This document shows, in pieces, positions 5,618 through 5,749 of a DNA stretch of 5,749 nucleotides (the first letter of the stretch is position 1; each line of letters begins with the position of its first letter). The notes under the pieces were generated by a model. That model was not told the origin of the DNA. It did no database searches and saw only the letters and a program-made list of their open reading frames with translations. The translations under genes and the position numbers were made by a program. Source of the DNA: Pseudomonadota bacterium (GTDB lineage Bacteria > Pseudomonadota > Gammaproteobacteria > Acidiferrobacterales > Sulfurifustaceae); the NCBI GenBank assembly GCA_020354085.1, contig CP070641.1, positions 1,737,856-1,743,604 of the forward strand, written 5' to 3'.

Positions 5618-5749
5618 CTATGCGAAATCGTAGTGTTTACGAATCGGCACATGGATATCCCAAGTGCAGGACATTCCTTGCGGGAATGTAACCAGATCAC
5701 CTTCCACGATTCGCACCGGCTTGCCGCCCTCGGGCGTCACAGTTACCTC
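5618..5749 (-). CDS. Cupin_3-type (DUF861) protein, C-terminal fragment
   Basis: The window contains the last 43 codons and the TAG stop; the start lies beyond 5749. The frame reads a beta-rich segment with VRIVEGDLVTFPQGMSCTW followed by DIHVPIRKHYDF. The pattern GD.V.FP.G..CTW.....IRKHY is what I know from the C-terminal half of small cupin_3/DUF861 proteins, single-domain beta barrels of roughly 100-130 residues related to EutQ and ureidoglycine-binding cupins. Most members have no assigned substrate. The metal-binding half, if present, is outside the window, so no activity can be named. It ends 35 bp before the membrane-protein gene with no terminator between them. Confidence 0.8.
   Translation of the reverse strand, partial: EVTVTPEGGKPVRIVEGDLVTFPQGMSCTWDIHVPIRKHYDFA

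Noticed and set aside
5671..5689. Perfect 7-bp inverted repeat ACATTCC/GGAATGT with a 5-base centre
   Set aside because: It falls inside the cupin reading frame over conserved residues (FPQGM), has no T-run, and is short enough to be chance.

Overview
This window is a GC-rich piece of a bacterial chromosome carrying the conserved rimP-nusA-infB-rbfA operon, preceded by an initiator tRNA gene. Every gene I can support lies on the minus strand, so transcription runs from the high coordinates to the low ones. The protein sequences (a two-IF2_N-domain IF2, a NusA with two C-terminal acidic repeats, a RimP very close to the enterobacterial form) and the order tRNA-fMet, rimP, nusA, infB, rbfA point to a gammaproteobacterium. 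I cannot place it in a genus. The upstream neighbours, a cupin and an unrecognised membrane protein, are not the secG/tRNA-Leu pair that I recall from enterobacteria.

Layout in the direction of transcription. 5749-5618: 3' end of a cupin_3-type protein, cut by the window edge. 5582-4854: a six-segment integral membrane protein of unknown function with a GTG start and a good Shine-Dalgarno. 4857-4829: a stable-RNA-type promoter whose -35 box covers the stop codon of the membrane protein. 4816-4740: initiator tRNA-fMet(CAU) with an encoded CCA. 4730-4697: a strong GC hairpin just after the tRNA. 4656-4573: a compact leader with a second promoter (perfect TATAAT), an 8-bp dyad over the -10/+1 region, and a terminator-like hairpin whose U-tract runs into the rimP start codon. 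4572-4060: rimP. 4067-2562: nusA, overlapping rimP by 8 bp. 2546-120: infB, 15 bp after nusA. 119-39: a gap holding an imperfect inverted repeat. 38-1: the first 12 codons of rbfA, running off the window.

The genes form a coherent set. RimP and RbfA mature the 30S subunit, IF2 brings the initiator tRNA encoded in the same window to that subunit, and NusA controls pausing, termination and antitermination of transcription, including rRNA synthesis. Because NusA promotes hairpin-dependent termination, the terminator-like hairpin ahead of rimP suggests a possible autoregulatory loop.

The coding content is ordinary housekeeping, and I see no mobile element, CRISPR array or novel enzymatic system. 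The parts that merit a second look are non-coding: the rimP leader, the U1:U72 pair of the initiator tRNA, the infB-rbfA inverted repeat, and the unplaced membrane protein.
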